This document shows positions 19,309 to 27,970 of a stretch of DNA of 64,000 bases, piece by piece. Where the stretch lies: NCBI GenBank assembly GCA_030373145.1, contig JAUCZK010000006.1, positions 52,551 through 116,550 of the forward strand. The letters are read 5' to 3'. The DNA is from Cyanobium sp. CZS48M. GTDB lineage: Bacteria > Cyanobacteriota > Cyanobacteriia > PCC-6307 > Cyanobiaceae. Numbering within the stretch: the stretch's first letter is position 1; every line of letters starts with the position of its first letter. The notes under the pieces are model-generated. The model worked only from the letters and a program-made list of their open reading frames with translations, ran no database searches and was not told where the DNA came from. The position numbers and the translations under genes are program-made.

Positions 19309-20739
19309 TCAGGAAGGTTGGGTGGAGGGATCCGAGAGGGGATCCGCCAGGGGATCGAGGCTGGCGGTGAGAGCGTCGTCTCTGCTCTCGGGGCTGCTGT
19401 CGCCGCCCAGGTGCTGGGTCTTGGCCCAGACCAGGCGCTTGGGCAGCAGGGCCATGCGCAGGGTGACCCAGGGGATGACCACGAACCAGTGCATGAGATA
19501 AGTGATCCCCAGCGCCGCCGCCAGGGGGTTCATCGCCGGCAGGGGCGGACCTTCGCTGGGGCGGCGGCAGCCGGCCACGATCGCTGCGCCGGAGAGGCCG
19601 AGGGCCACGATCGAGAGGGGCCAGGCCGTGGGCGCGGTGCGGGTGGCCAGGGCGCTGAGCAGGTCGACCACCGAGACCATCGGCAGCACGTACTGCAGCA
19701 GGAAGAAGCTGGTGAGATCGAGCTTCTGGGCCGGATTCAAGCGCTGGGAGAAGAGCCCCGGCCAGTAGTCGAAGAAGCGCTGCAGGCCGCCTTCCGCCCA
19801 GCGCTGCCGCTGGCGCCAGAGGGCCGGAATGGTGAGCACCGCCTCCTCCTCCACCGGGGGATCCCAGAGCACACCCACAGGCTCACCGGCCAGCAACAGC
19901 CGAAAACTGAGGTCGAGGTCATCGGTGACGGTCTCCTCGTTGAAGCCACCCACCCGGGTGATCGCGTCCCGGCGCAGCAGCTGGCCATTGCCGCGCAACT
20001 CCGCCACACCGCCGCCGGCCAGACGGCCCTCCTGCACCACCGCATCGAGGGCCATTTCCATCGCCTGGGCGCGGGTGAGCAGGTTGCTGCCCGCATTCAC
20101 CACCGCCTTGCGCAGCTGCATCGCCGACCAGCCGCCCTGCTCAGCCCGGGGGATCAGCCTCTCGAGCAGATCCTCCTGCAGGCCGGCGTCGGCGTCGAGC
20201 ACCAGCATCCAGCGGCCTTCGAGCTGCTCCAGCACCGCATTGAGGGCTCCCGATTTGCCGCCGCCGGCCAGGCGGGGGCGGCGCAGCACCCGCAGCATCG
20301 GCGTGCTCGCTTCCAGGGCCTGGAGCAACTCGGGCGTGCGGTCCTCGCTGCCGTCATCCACCACCCAGAGACGCAGAACCCCGTGGCGGTAGCGCAGTCG
20401 GCTGACCCGCTCCACCAGCCGGCCGACCACGGCCTGCTCATCGCGGGCCGCCACCACCACATCCACCGCGGGCCAGGGGCCCGTCCAGGAGGCGTCGCCG
20501 CTGGTGCTGCCAAGGGCGGCGGGCCCGTCGATCGAGCCCTGCGCCCTGTTGCGGCGCCAGAGCTGTCCCAGCACGGTGCGCACCACATAGGCGCCCAGCA
20601 GCAGGGTGAGGCTGGCGGCGGGCAGCAGGTTGCGGGGCGGCTCCAGCCAGTGGGGCGCCACCCCGGCCCAGCCACAAAGCACAACGAACAGGGCGGCTTT
20701 GCCGCGGCGGCCCCTGGGGCTGGAACCGGTGGCTGTCAT
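19309..20739 (-). CDS. Membrane GT2 glycosyltransferase, possibly monoglucosyldiacylglycerol synthase
   Basis: This 476-residue processive-type GT2 enzyme has two N-terminal hydrophobic segments, the catalytic series VDVVVAARDEQAVV, VVDDGSEDRT, LVLDADAGL, TDDLDLSFRL and QRQRWAEGG (QxxRW), then C-terminal membrane segments. Length and architecture fit the cyanobacterial GT2 that glucosylates diacylglycerol, the first step of galactolipid synthesis (Synechocystis sll1377 type). That is my best guess; other GT2 roles cannot be excluded. I chose ATG 20739; the frame is open to 20808. It faces dnaX tail to tail. Confidence 0.85.
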   Translation of the reverse strand: MTATGSSPRGRRGKAALFVVLCGWAGVAPHWLEPPRNLLPAASLTLLLGAYVVRTVLGQLWRRNRAQGSIDGPAALGSTSGDASWTGPWPAVDVVVAARDEQAVVGRLVERVSRLRYRHGVLRLWVVDDGSEDRTPELLQALEASTPMLRVLRRPRLAGGGKSGALNAVLEQLEGRWMLVLDADAGLQEDLLERLIPRAEQGGWSAMQLRKAVVNAGSNLLTRAQAMEMALDAVVQEGRLAGGGVAELRGNGQLLRRDAITRVGGFNEETVTDDLDLSFRLLLAGEPVGVLWDPPVEEEAVLTIPALWRQRQRWAEGGLQRFFDYWPGLFSQRLNPAQKLDLTSFFLLQYVLPMVSVVDLLSALATRTAPTAWPLSIVALGLSGAAIVAGCRRPSEGPPLPAMNPLAAALGITYLMHWFVVIPWVTLRMALLPKRLVWAKTQHLGGDSSPESRDDALTASLDPLADPLSDPSTQPS

Positions 20740-20794
20740 GGCAACTCCGTCATGGCAAGCGCGCCGGCGTGGCTGGTCCGCGTCGGAGCGAACT

Positions 20795-22354
20795 CTAAAG
20801 GCCCCCACTGAGGGTTTCGATGCCCACCAGCTCGGTGCCGGGGTAATAGTGCGCCAGGATCCGGTTCAGGCTCCAGCCACGACCGCCCAGATCAATGGCC
20901 CCCTGCTGGGAGAGGCCGGCGCCGTGGCCGAAGCCCCCACCGCTGAAACTCCAGCGGCCGGGCCCGTCAGGCTTGAGCACGAAGAGGGTGCTCGGCAGTT
21001 GCCGGAAGGTGCGGCGAATGGCGTCGCGGCGCAGCACCCGCTGACCGCCGCTGCCCACCACCGAGAGGGCCAGCACCCGGCCGCTGGGGCCGCGCTCCAG
21101 CACCTTGATCTCCCGGGGCTCACCGACGCCGCCGGGTCCCTTCTCCAGGGACTGGCGGATGCGGGTGCCATCCAGCTGACGGGTCCAACGAAACAGGGGA
21201 TGGTCGGCTCCATAGGCACTGCCCCCCTGACGCAGCAGTTCCGGCAGGGAGGCGGCGGGCAGGGGCACCCCGAAGCGCTGGGCAAAGGCCGGTGGCCCGT
21301 CGGGGCGGGCCTGGAGATAGGGCAGGGGAGGGCCGCTCCAGACCTCCTCGAATCCAGCCGAGATACCGCCGTTGCTGGCGTGGTACACGGCGTGGATCGG
21401 CTGCCCCTGCCAGCTCAGCACCTGGCCGCGGGTGGCCTCCACGGCACGGCGCACGGCTCCGCCCGCCTGACGGGGGTCGGCATACACCTGGCACTGGGTG
21501 TCGGAGCAGAGGTGATACCCATCGACGTCGTAGCGATGGCTGTTGCGCAGGGCCCAGGTGCGGGCGAGAACGGCCTGGGCGGCGAGGGCCGCCGCTGGGG
21601 AGCCGGCACCGATCTCATGGGGAACCACCCCCAGTAGGTAACGCTCGATGGGCACCTGCTCGATCAGGCTCCAACCGCCGTAGGCATTGGCCTGCAGGCG
21701 GAAGGGCCCCTGGAACACCCCCTTGCCCCAGCTCAGGCCCTGGGGGGCCTTGAGGCGCAGGGGGCCCTCAAGCGCCACCACGCTGCCGTCGGCCGCCGTG
21801 GCCTCCAGCTCCAGGCGGCTTGTTTCCTCCCGCCTCCAGTCCCTGACCTGGAAGCCCTCGGGGGGAGCCGTGCGGGGGGGTGCCCACACTTCCCACTCCG
21901 CCGGATGGGCGATCACCGGCTCCACACCGAAGGCGCGCCAGGCCGAGGCGGCCTGATCCGCCGTTTCAAAACTGGGGAAGGGCCCCATCACAGAGCGCTC
22001 CAGCAGCAGGGGCTCCGGCAGGGGTCGCTGCCGCCAGCGCAGGCTGAGGCTGGAACCTTGGAGCTTGCGGCCCTGGGCGTCCTCCAGCTCAAGGCTGCCG
22101 GCGGCGGCCTTCAGCAGCAGGGGGGGCGCCTTGGTGGCGGCCACCCCGGGGGCCGGCCCGAGCCGGGCACCGAGGGCCACCCAGAGCACCGGCTGGCCGC
22201 GCTCGATGGCCGGGCGAGGGGAGGTGGGCCAGTGCAGGGCCGCCGCGGGCATGGCCCGGCAGCCTGGAGCCATCAGCAGGGAGCTGCCGAAGCCCATGGC
22301 GAGGGGCGCCAGGCGGGGCAGGCGGCGAAGGGACATGGGAGCGGAGAATCGCAT
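20795..22354 (-). CDS. SpoIID/LytB domain protein
   Basis: This 519-residue exported protein has an N-terminal signal-like stretch ([18 protein letters not shown], lipobox-like). The C-terminal half is a SpoIID/LytB domain: [51 protein letters not shown], and [20 protein letters not shown]. SpoIID domains are lytic transglycosylases acting on denuded glycan; in cyanobacteria they are probably cell-wall enzymes of the periplasm. Start ATG 22354; ATG 22336 is an alternative. It is divergent from rpmI. Confidence 0.88.
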   Translation of the reverse strand: MRFSAPMSLRRLPRLAPLAMGFGSSLLMAPGCRAMPAAALHWPTSPRPAIERGQPVLWVALGARLGPAPGVAATKAPPLLLKAAAGSLELEDAQGRKLQGSSLSLRWRQRPLPEPLLLERSVMGPFPSFETADQAASAWRAFGVEPVIAHPAEWEVWAPPRTAPPEGFQVRDWRREETSRLELEATAADGSVVALEGPLRLKAPQGLSWGKGVFQGPFRLQANAYGGWSLIEQVPIERYLLGVVPHEIGAGSPAAALAAQAVLARTWALRNSHRYDVDGYHLCSDTQCQVYADPRQAGGAVRRAVEATRGQVLSWQGQPIHAVYHASNGGISAGFEEVWSGPPLPYLQARPDGPPAFAQRFGVPLPAASLPELLRQGGSAYGADHPLFRWTRQLDGTRIRQSLEKGPGGVGEPREIKVLERGPSGRVLALSVVGSGGQRVLRRDAIRRTFRQLPSTLFVLKPDGPGRWSFSGGGFGHGAGLSQQGAIDLGGRGWSLNRILAHYYPGTELVGIETLSGGL

Positions 22355-22447
22355 CGAAAAACCGTACGGCCGAGGGGGGAATCCTGGGGGAGTTGGCGGA
22401 AGGGGCATCCGCGTCGTACTTTGGTTGTTTGTGAACGGGCGCCCGAC

Positions 22448-22648
22448 ATGCCGAAGCTCAAGACCCGCCGAGCAGCTGCCAAGCGGTTCAAGGTGACCGG
22501 CAGTGGCAAGTTCATGCGTCGGCGCGCCTTCCACAACCACCTGCTCGATCACAAGAGCCCCAAGCGCAAGCGTTACCTCGGCACCATGGCGGTCGTCGAT
22601 GAGCGCGATGCCGACAACGTGAGCCGCATGCTCCCCTACGCAGGCTGA
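22448..22648 (+). CDS. rpmI: 50S ribosomal protein L35
   Basis: This 66-residue basic protein begins [20 protein letters not shown] and contains [19 protein letters not shown], which is diagnostic for bL35. It is paired with rplT 56 bp downstream, the usual rpmI-rplT arrangement. Start ATG 22448. Confidence 0.97.
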   Translation: MPKLKTRRAAAKRFKVTGSGKFMRRRAFHNHLLDHKSPKRKRYLGTMAVVDERDADNVSRMLPYAG

Positions 22649-22704
22649 GTAGCCAGGCGAAAGCCGGCAGCTCCTGATTCCCACCGTTCCACTGAGAGAT
22701 TTCC

Positions 22705-23052
22705 ATGGCCCGCGTCAAGAGGGGCAATGTCGCCCGCAAACGCCGCAACAAGGTCCTCCGCCTCGCCCGCGGCTTCCAAGGCGGCAACGGCAGCCTCTTT
22801 CGCACCGCAAACCAGCGGGTGATGAAGGCCCTCTGCAATGCCTACCGCGACCGTCGCCGGCGCAAGCGCGATTTCCGTCGCCTCTGGATTGCCCGCATCA
22901 ACGCCGCCGCTCGCCTCAACGGCCTGAGCTACAGCCGCCTGATCGGTGGCCTCAAGCGCTCCGATGTGCAGCTGAACCGCAAGATGCTCGCCCAGCTCGC
23001 CCTGGCCGATCCCGGCAGCTTCAGCGCCGTGGTGGGCGCCGCCAGCGCCTGA
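22705..23052 (+). CDS. rplT: 50S ribosomal protein L20
   Basis: This 115-residue protein begins [20 protein letters not shown] and carries [20 protein letters not shown], the bL20 signature. L20 binds 23S rRNA early in 50S assembly and in many bacteria represses its own operon; I could not recognise a leader structure here. It directly follows rpmI. Confidence 0.97.
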   Translation: MARVKRGNVARKRRNKVLRLARGFQGGNGSLFRTANQRVMKALCNAYRDRRRRKRDFRRLWIARINAAARLNGLSYSRLIGGLKRSDVQLNRKMLAQLALADPGSFSAVVGAASA

Positions 23053-23104
23053 ACCTTCAGGCCCCCGAACCAACTCCGCGCACTAGCCAACCCCCGCAGG
23101 CCCG

Positions 23105-23728
23105 ATGGACCTTCTCCTTCCACAGGCCTATCTGATTGGCCTGATCGTTCTGCTGGGGGGTGCTGCCGTGGTGATCGGCCTGCAGGTCTGGCGGGTGCGG
23201 GCTGACGAAGTTCGCCTGGCCAAGCTGGAGGTTCAGGTCAAGGACGACCCCAAGGACTCCGCCACGCTCTATGAGCTGGCCTCTGTGCAACTGCGCAAGC
23301 GCCTCTACGACCAGGCGGTCGACACGCTCAAGCTGGCGTTGAAGCGCTCGGAGGGCGAACCGGGGGAAGCGCGTGCATTGATCCAGAACGCCCTGGGCTT
23401 CGCTGTGGCGGCCCAGGGCAACCACGGCGCGGCCATCCGCCACTACAAATCAGCCCTCCAGGCCAAGGCCGACTACCCGGTGGCCCTCAACAACCTGGGC
23501 TATGCCCTTGAGCGGCAGTCGCTACCCGAGGAGGCCCGCCAGGCCTACAACCAGGCCTTGGCCCTCGATCCCGGCAACAAGACCACCAGCAAACGCCTGA
23601 AGCTGCTCGACCGTCGCTTTCCGGCCGAAGTGGTGCAGCCGGCTGGCCCCGCCCAGGGGATGGGTCCAGCGGCCAGCCGCCCCGCCTCCAGCAAAAACGA
23701 CGCTTCAGGGCCGAAGAAAGCGGCCTGA
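23105..23728 (+). CDS. ycf37: Ycf37-like membrane-anchored TPR protein
   Basis: This 207-residue protein has one N-terminal membrane segment (YLIGLIVLLGGAAVVIGLQV) followed by TPR repeats: DSATLYELASVQLRKRLYDQ, LIQNALGFAVAAQGNHGAAI and PVALNNLGYALERQSLPEEA. The anchor plus three TPRs and their order match Ycf37 of cyanobacteria and red-algal plastids, implicated in photosystem I assembly or stability. The assignment is by recalled similarity, not by search. The C-terminal tail is Pro/Ala/Ser-rich. It follows rplT by 52 bp. Confidence 0.75.
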   Translation: MDLLLPQAYLIGLIVLLGGAAVVIGLQVWRVRADEVRLAKLEVQVKDDPKDSATLYELASVQLRKRLYDQAVDTLKLALKRSEGEPGEARALIQNALGFAVAAQGNHGAAIRHYKSALQAKADYPVALNNLGYALERQSLPEEARQAYNQALALDPGNKTTSKRLKLLDRRFPAEVVQPAGPAQGMGPAASRPASSKNDASGPKKAA

Positions 23729-23743
23729 GGGAAGCCAGCCCCC

Positions 23744-23780
23744 TGAGCCGATGAAGGCTTCAGAAGCACCCATCGGCTCA
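23744..23780. terminator. Convergent hairpin between ycf37-like and exported protein gene
   Basis: TGAGCCGATG at 23744-23753 and CATCGGCTCA at 23771-23780 form a perfect 10-bp stem with a 17-nt loop, exactly between two convergent genes; the right arm contains the stop of the leftward gene. No long T-tract follows on either strand, so it may act as a weak or bidirectional terminator, or as a 3'-end stabiliser. Confidence 0.55.
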
Positions 23781-24338
23781 CCACAGCCCTCGCACCGGGG
23801 CTCCGCCGGAGGGACTGGCTGGGGCTGGGACCTCAGGGCGCAGATCGAAGCGACCGCCGGGATTGGTCAGCCGCGGCGCGATCCAGCCCGCCAGCTCCAG
23901 ACCCTGCACGCCGCTGATCTCTCCTCCAGACTCCATGCCGCCGACTTCGCAGTCGCAGAGCATCAGCAGATCGAGCTGATCGGATTTGGCGTTGAGGTTG
24001 CCCTGCACCGCCACGGTGGTCTCGCCCACCTGCATCTCACCGCGCAGGTCGACCATCTGGCCCATGGGGGTGGCCTCCGCCAGGCGCAGCTGCACTGGCA
24101 GGGGAGCCCCGCCACTGAAGGAGCGGTAGACGCCCGACCACACCCTGGGCAGGTCGCGGGCCAAATCAACAGCGCGGCCCATGGGGTCGAAGGTTTCCAC
24201 CGGACCCAGCTCGGACTCCAGCACCTGCATCGCTGAGCTGGGCGGTGCGCCGAAGGGCACCACACTGCCCACCGGCAGGGGATTCATGGCCAGCTGGGGC
24301 TCGGCGGCAGCCAGCAGCAGCGGCAGAAGCAGCGGCAT
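23778..24338 (-). CDS. Exported protein of unknown function
   Basis: This 186-residue protein begins with a short signal-like segment ([17 protein letters not shown]). Recognisable but unnamed stretches include [40 protein letters not shown] and [15 protein letters not shown]. It looks like a small periplasmic or thylakoid-lumen beta-rich protein. I do not recognise a family. It is convergent with the ycf37-like gene and divergent from thiG. Confidence 0.7.
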   Translation of the reverse strand: MPLLLPLLLAAAEPQLAMNPLPVGSVVPFGAPPSSAMQVLESELGPVETFDPMGRAVDLARDLPRVWSGVYRSFSGGAPLPVQLRLAEATPMGQMVDLRGEMQVGETTVAVQGNLNAKSDQLDLLMLCDCEVGGMESGGEISGVQGLELAGWIAPRLTNPGGRFDLRPEVPAPASPSGGAPVRGLW

Positions 24339-24463
24339 CGAAACGATTCAGGGCACGTGGGCTCAGGCTAAGGGCGGCCGTGCCATCCAGCGGGCCCAAG
24401 CGGCCGCAGGGGCCACCGTTCGCGGTAGTTTCGCGACCTGGCAGGGGCTTCGACGACATCCCA

Positions 24464-25282
24464 ATGGACAGCGACACCCTGGTGATCGCGGGACGACCCT
24501 TCCGCAGCCGTCTGATGACCGGCACCGGCAAATATCCGAGCCTGGCGGCGATGAAAGCCAGCCTGGAGGCCAGCTCTTGCGAGATCGTCACCGTGGCGGT
24601 GCGCCGGGTGCAGTCGCTGGCCGCTGGCCATGGGGGTCTGATCGAGGCGATCGACTGGAGCCGCCACTGGATGCTGCCCAACACCGCCGGATGCGCCACG
24701 GCCGAAGAGGCGGTGCGGGTGGCACGGCTGGGTCGGGAGCTGGCGCGGCTGGTCGGACAGGAGGAGAACAACTTCGTGAAACTGGAGGTGATCCCAGACA
24801 GCCGCCACCTGCTGCCGGATCCGATCGGCACCCTCGAGGCCGCTGAAATCCTGGTGCGGGAAGGCTTCGTGGTGCTCCCCTACATCAACGCCGATCCGAT
24901 GCTGGCGCGGCGACTGGAGGAGGCCGGCTGCGCCACGGTGATGCCGCTGGGCTCTCCGATCGGCTCCGGCCAGGGGATCCGCAACGCCGCCAACATCGCT
25001 CTGATCATCGAGAGCGCCCGCATCCCCGTGGTGGTGGACGCCGGCATCGGCGTTCCCAGCGAAGCGGCCCAGGCGATGGAGATGGGCGCCGATGCCCTGC
25101 TGATCAACAGCGCCATCGCCCTGGCCGGCGATCCGGTGACCATGGCCCGTGCCATGGCCATGGCCACCGAGGCCGGTCGCGGCGCCTACCTGGCCGGGCG
25201 GCTGCCGGTGCGCTCCGAGGCCAGCGCCAGCTCACCGCAGCAGGGCCTGGTCGGTACTCCAGCCCAGGCCCAGATCCCGTAA
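24464..25282 (+). CDS. thiG: Thiazole synthase
   Basis: ThiG builds the thiazole phosphate of thiamine from DXP, an iminoglycine donor and ThiS thiocarboxylate. The 272-residue TIM barrel shows [71 protein letters not shown] and [18 protein letters not shown], all ThiG signatures. Start ATG 24464. I saw no TPP-riboswitch core upstream. Confidence 0.95.
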   Translation: MDSDTLVIAGRPFRSRLMTGTGKYPSLAAMKASLEASSCEIVTVAVRRVQSLAAGHGGLIEAIDWSRHWMLPNTAGCATAEEAVRVARLGRELARLVGQEENNFVKLEVIPDSRHLLPDPIGTLEAAEILVREGFVVLPYINADPMLARRLEEAGCATVMPLGSPIGSGQGIRNAANIALIIESARIPVVVDAGIGVPSEAAQAMEMGADALLINSAIALAGDPVTMARAMAMATEAGRGAYLAGRLPVRSEASASSPQQGLVGTPAQAQIP

Positions 25283-25351
25283 CAGTCCTTCTCAGGGCGG
25301 AGCCGGGACCGCCGGCACTGGGTAACTTGCTGCTTCCCTCGCGCTCCAGCC

Positions 25352-25519
25352 ATGTCGGTCACCAAGGAAGACGGCGGCAAGCTCAACGCCTTCGCCAGGG
25401 AGCCCCGCATGGAGGTGATCGAGACGGGGACAGGCCGCAGCCGCTCCACCACCATCCTGCTGCTGGCGGGCCTGGCTCTGGTGCTGGTGATGGTGGCGGT
25501 GGCGGCGGGGATCAGCTGA
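25352..25519 (+). CDS. psb34: Psb34-like photosystem II assembly peptide
   Basis: This is a 55-residue gene starting at ATG 25352. The N-terminus carries KEDGGKLNAFAREP, matching the (E/D)GG-LN-FA-EP pattern of the Psb34 family (Synechocystis ssl1498), which associates with CP47 in photosystem II assembly intermediates and competes with Hlips. The rest is one membrane helix (TTILLLAGLALVLVMVAVAA). Pattern and topology both fit; identity is by recalled similarity. It lies between thiG and sqdB on the same strand. Confidence 0.75.
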   Translation: MSVTKEDGGKLNAFAREPRMEVIETGTGRSRSTTILLLAGLALVLVMVAVAAGIS

Positions 25520-25609
25520 GCTCCTGGATCCCGGCCGCCTGCCGGGGGGTCGGAACGCCTGTAGTAGCTTGCCCCCAGGAGCATCGGCTCGTTCAGCAGG
25601 AGTTCAGAC

Positions 25610-26806
25610 GTGAAGGTTCTCGTTCTCGGCGGCGACGGCTTCTGCGGCTGGCCGTGCTGCGTGAATCTGGCCGAGGCCGGCCACGACGTGGTCATGGTCG
25701 ACAACCTCAGCCGGCGCAAGATCGACGTGGATCTGGGGGTGGAATCGCTCACCCCGATCGCCACCGTGCATGACCGCCTGCGGGCCTGGGAGGAAACGGG
25801 CGGGCGCGCCATCCGCTTCGTGCACCTGGACATCGCCCAGGACTACCAGCTGCTGCTGGAGCTGCTGCGCAGCGAGCGCCCGGAGGCCGTGGTCCATTTC
25901 GCCGAGCAGCGGGCGGCTCCCTACTCGATGAAATCCAGCGCCACCAAGCGCTACACCGTCGACAACAACGTCAACGGCACCCACAATCTGCTCTGCGCGA
26001 TCGTTGAAAGCGGCCTCGACATCCATATCGTGCACCTGGGCACCATGGGGGTCTACGGCTACGGCTCCCACCGGGGCGCCACGATTCCCGAGGGCTATCT
26101 CACCGTCGAGGTGCCCCAGGCCGACGGCAGCCGCTTCCGCGAGAAGATCCTGCACCCCACGGATCCCGGCAGCATTTATCACATGACCAAGACTCTGGAT
26201 CAGCTGCTTTTTTACTACTACAACAAAAACGACGGCATTCGTGTCACCGACCTGCACCAGGGCATTGTCTGGGGCACCAACACCGATCTCACCGACCGCG
26301 ATCCCCGCCTGGTGAACCGCTTCGACTACGACGGCGACTACGGCACGGTGCTCAACCGCTTCCTGATGCAGGCCGCGATCGGCTATCCCCTCAGCGTGCA
26401 TGGCACCGGCGGCCAGACCCGCGCCTTCATCCACATCCGTGATTCGGTCAAATGCGTGGAGCTGGCTATCGATCACCCGCCCGCCTCCGGCGAGAAGGTG
26501 CGCATCCACAACCAGATGACCGAGAGCCACAAGGTCAAGGATCTGGCGGAGAAGGTGGCGGCGGTTACCGGCGCCCAGGTGAGTCACCTGCCCAATCCGC
26601 GCAAGGAGGCGATCGAAAATGATCTGATCGTGGATAACCGCAGCCTGATCGAGCTGGGCCTCAAGCCCACCACCCTCGAAGACGGCCTGCTCAGCGAAGT
26701 GGTGGATGTGGCCCGGCGCTGGGCCGACCGCTGCGACCGCTCACGCATTCCCTGCGTGTCCTCCTGGACCACCACCCAGGCGGCCGCCCTAAAGGCCGTT
26801 GTCTGA
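25610..26806 (+). CDS. sqdB: UDP-sulfoquinovose synthase
   Basis: SqdB converts UDP-glucose and sulfite to UDP-sulfoquinovose, the head-group donor for sulfolipid. The 398-residue SDR protein begins MKVLVLGGDGFCGWPCCVNL (GxxGxxG), has HLGTMGVYGYGSHRGATIPE and the catalytic YHMTK, plus the SqdB-specific NNVNGTHNLLCAIVESGLDI and TDLHQGIVWGTNTDLTDRD. The start is GTG 25610. sqdX follows after 30 bp, forming a sulfolipid operon. Confidence 0.97.
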   Translation: MKVLVLGGDGFCGWPCCVNLAEAGHDVVMVDNLSRRKIDVDLGVESLTPIATVHDRLRAWEETGGRAIRFVHLDIAQDYQLLLELLRSERPEAVVHFAEQRAAPYSMKSSATKRYTVDNNVNGTHNLLCAIVESGLDIHIVHLGTMGVYGYGSHRGATIPEGYLTVEVPQADGSRFREKILHPTDPGSIYHMTKTLDQLLFYYYNKNDGIRVTDLHQGIVWGTNTDLTDRDPRLVNRFDYDGDYGTVLNRFLMQAAIGYPLSVHGTGGQTRAFIHIRDSVKCVELAIDHPPASGEKVRIHNQMTESHKVKDLAEKVAAVTGAQVSHLPNPRKEAIENDLIVDNRSLIELGLKPTTLEDGLLSEVVDVARRWADRCDRSRIPCVSSWTTTQAAALKAVV

Positions 26807-26836
26807 GCCCGGGACCATGCCCCGACTGCGGCTGCC

Positions 26837-27970
26837 GTGAAGATCGCCCTGTTCACTGAAACCTTCCTGCCCAAGGTGGACGGCATCGTCACGCGTCTCA
26901 CCAAGACCGTGGAACATCTGGTGCGGGCCGGGGATGAGGTGCTGCTGTTCTGCCCGGAGGGGGCCCCCTCGATCTACAGGGGAGCGCGGGTGATCGGCGT
27001 ACCGGCCCTGCCCCTGCCGCTCTACCCGGAGCTGAAGCTCGCCCTGCCCCGTCCGGCCGTGGCCGAAGCCCTGGAGGCGTTCCAGCCCGATGTGGTTCAC
27101 GTGGTCAACCCGGCGGTGCTGGGGCTGGGGGGCATCTGGATGGCCCGCAGCCGCCAGATCCCGCTGGTGGCCAGCTATCACACCCACCTGCCCAAATACC
27201 TGGAGCATTACGGCATGGGCGTGCTCGAGCCCCTGCTCTGGGAACTGCTCAAGGCCGCCCACAACCAGGCCATGCTCAATCTCTGCACCTCCTCGGTGAT
27301 GGTGGAGGAGCTCGCTCAGCGGGGCATCCAGCACACCGCCCTCTGGCAGCGGGGGGTCGACACCGAGATGTTTCGGCCCGAGCTGCGCTCGGAGGCCATG
27401 CGGCGGCGGCTGATGGGGTCCCATCCCGACAGCGACAGCCTGCTGCTCTATGTGGGTCGGCTGTCAGCCGAGAAACAGATCGAGCGGATCCGGCCGGTGC
27501 TCGACGCCCTGCCCCAGGCCCGGCTGGCCCTGGTGGGCGACGGCCCGCACCGGGCCCAGCTGGAGAAGGTGTTCGAGGGAACCGCCACTACCTTCGTGGG
27601 CTATCTGGGCGGCGAGGAGCTGGGGAGCGCCTATGCCAGTGCCGATGCCTTTCTCTTCCCCTCCAGCACCGAAACCCTGGGGCTGGTGCTGCTGGAGGCG
27701 ATGGCGGCGGGCTGCCCCGTGGTGGGCGCCAACCGCGGCGGCATCCCCGACATCGTCACCGATGGGGTCAACGGCTGCCTCTACGACCCCGACGACGACG
27801 CCTCCCTCACCGCCGCCACCCTGCGGCTGCTGGCCAGCCCCGAGCGGCGCGAGCAGCTGCGGCTGGCAGCCCGCCAGGAAGCCGAGCGCTGGGGCTGGGC
27901 CGGAGCCACCGCCCAGCTGCGCCGCTTCTACCGCGATGTGGCCGGCAGCCCCCTTCAGCTGGCGGCCTGA
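26837..27970 (+). CDS. sqdX: Sulfoquinovosyltransferase (sulfolipid synthase)
   Basis: SqdX is the GT4-family enzyme that moves sulfoquinovose to diacylglycerol. In 377 residues: KIALFTETFLPKVDGIVTRL at the N-terminus, SYHTHLPKYLEHYGMG, WQRGVDTEMFRPELR, LLLYVGRLSAEKQIERIRPV, and the nucleotide-sugar site FPSSTETLGLVLLEAMAAG. The start is GTG 26837. Its last 16 bp overlap the end of the convergent PBP2 gene. Confidence 0.95.
   Translation: MKIALFTETFLPKVDGIVTRLTKTVEHLVRAGDEVLLFCPEGAPSIYRGARVIGVPALPLPLYPELKLALPRPAVAEALEAFQPDVVHVVNPAVLGLGGIWMARSRQIPLVASYHTHLPKYLEHYGMGVLEPLLWELLKAAHNQAMLNLCTSSVMVEELAQRGIQHTALWQRGVDTEMFRPELRSEAMRRRLMGSHPDSDSLLLYVGRLSAEKQIERIRPVLDALPQARLALVGDGPHRAQLEKVFEGTATTFVGYLGGEELGSAYASADAFLFPSSTETLGLVLLEAMAAGCPVVGANRGGIPDIVTDGVNGCLYDPDDDASLTAATLRLLASPERREQLRLAARQEAERWGWAGATAQLRRFYRDVAGSPLQLAA

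Noticed and set aside
24339..24463. TPP riboswitch before thiG
   Set aside because: No conserved CTGAGA-type core could be found in the leader.
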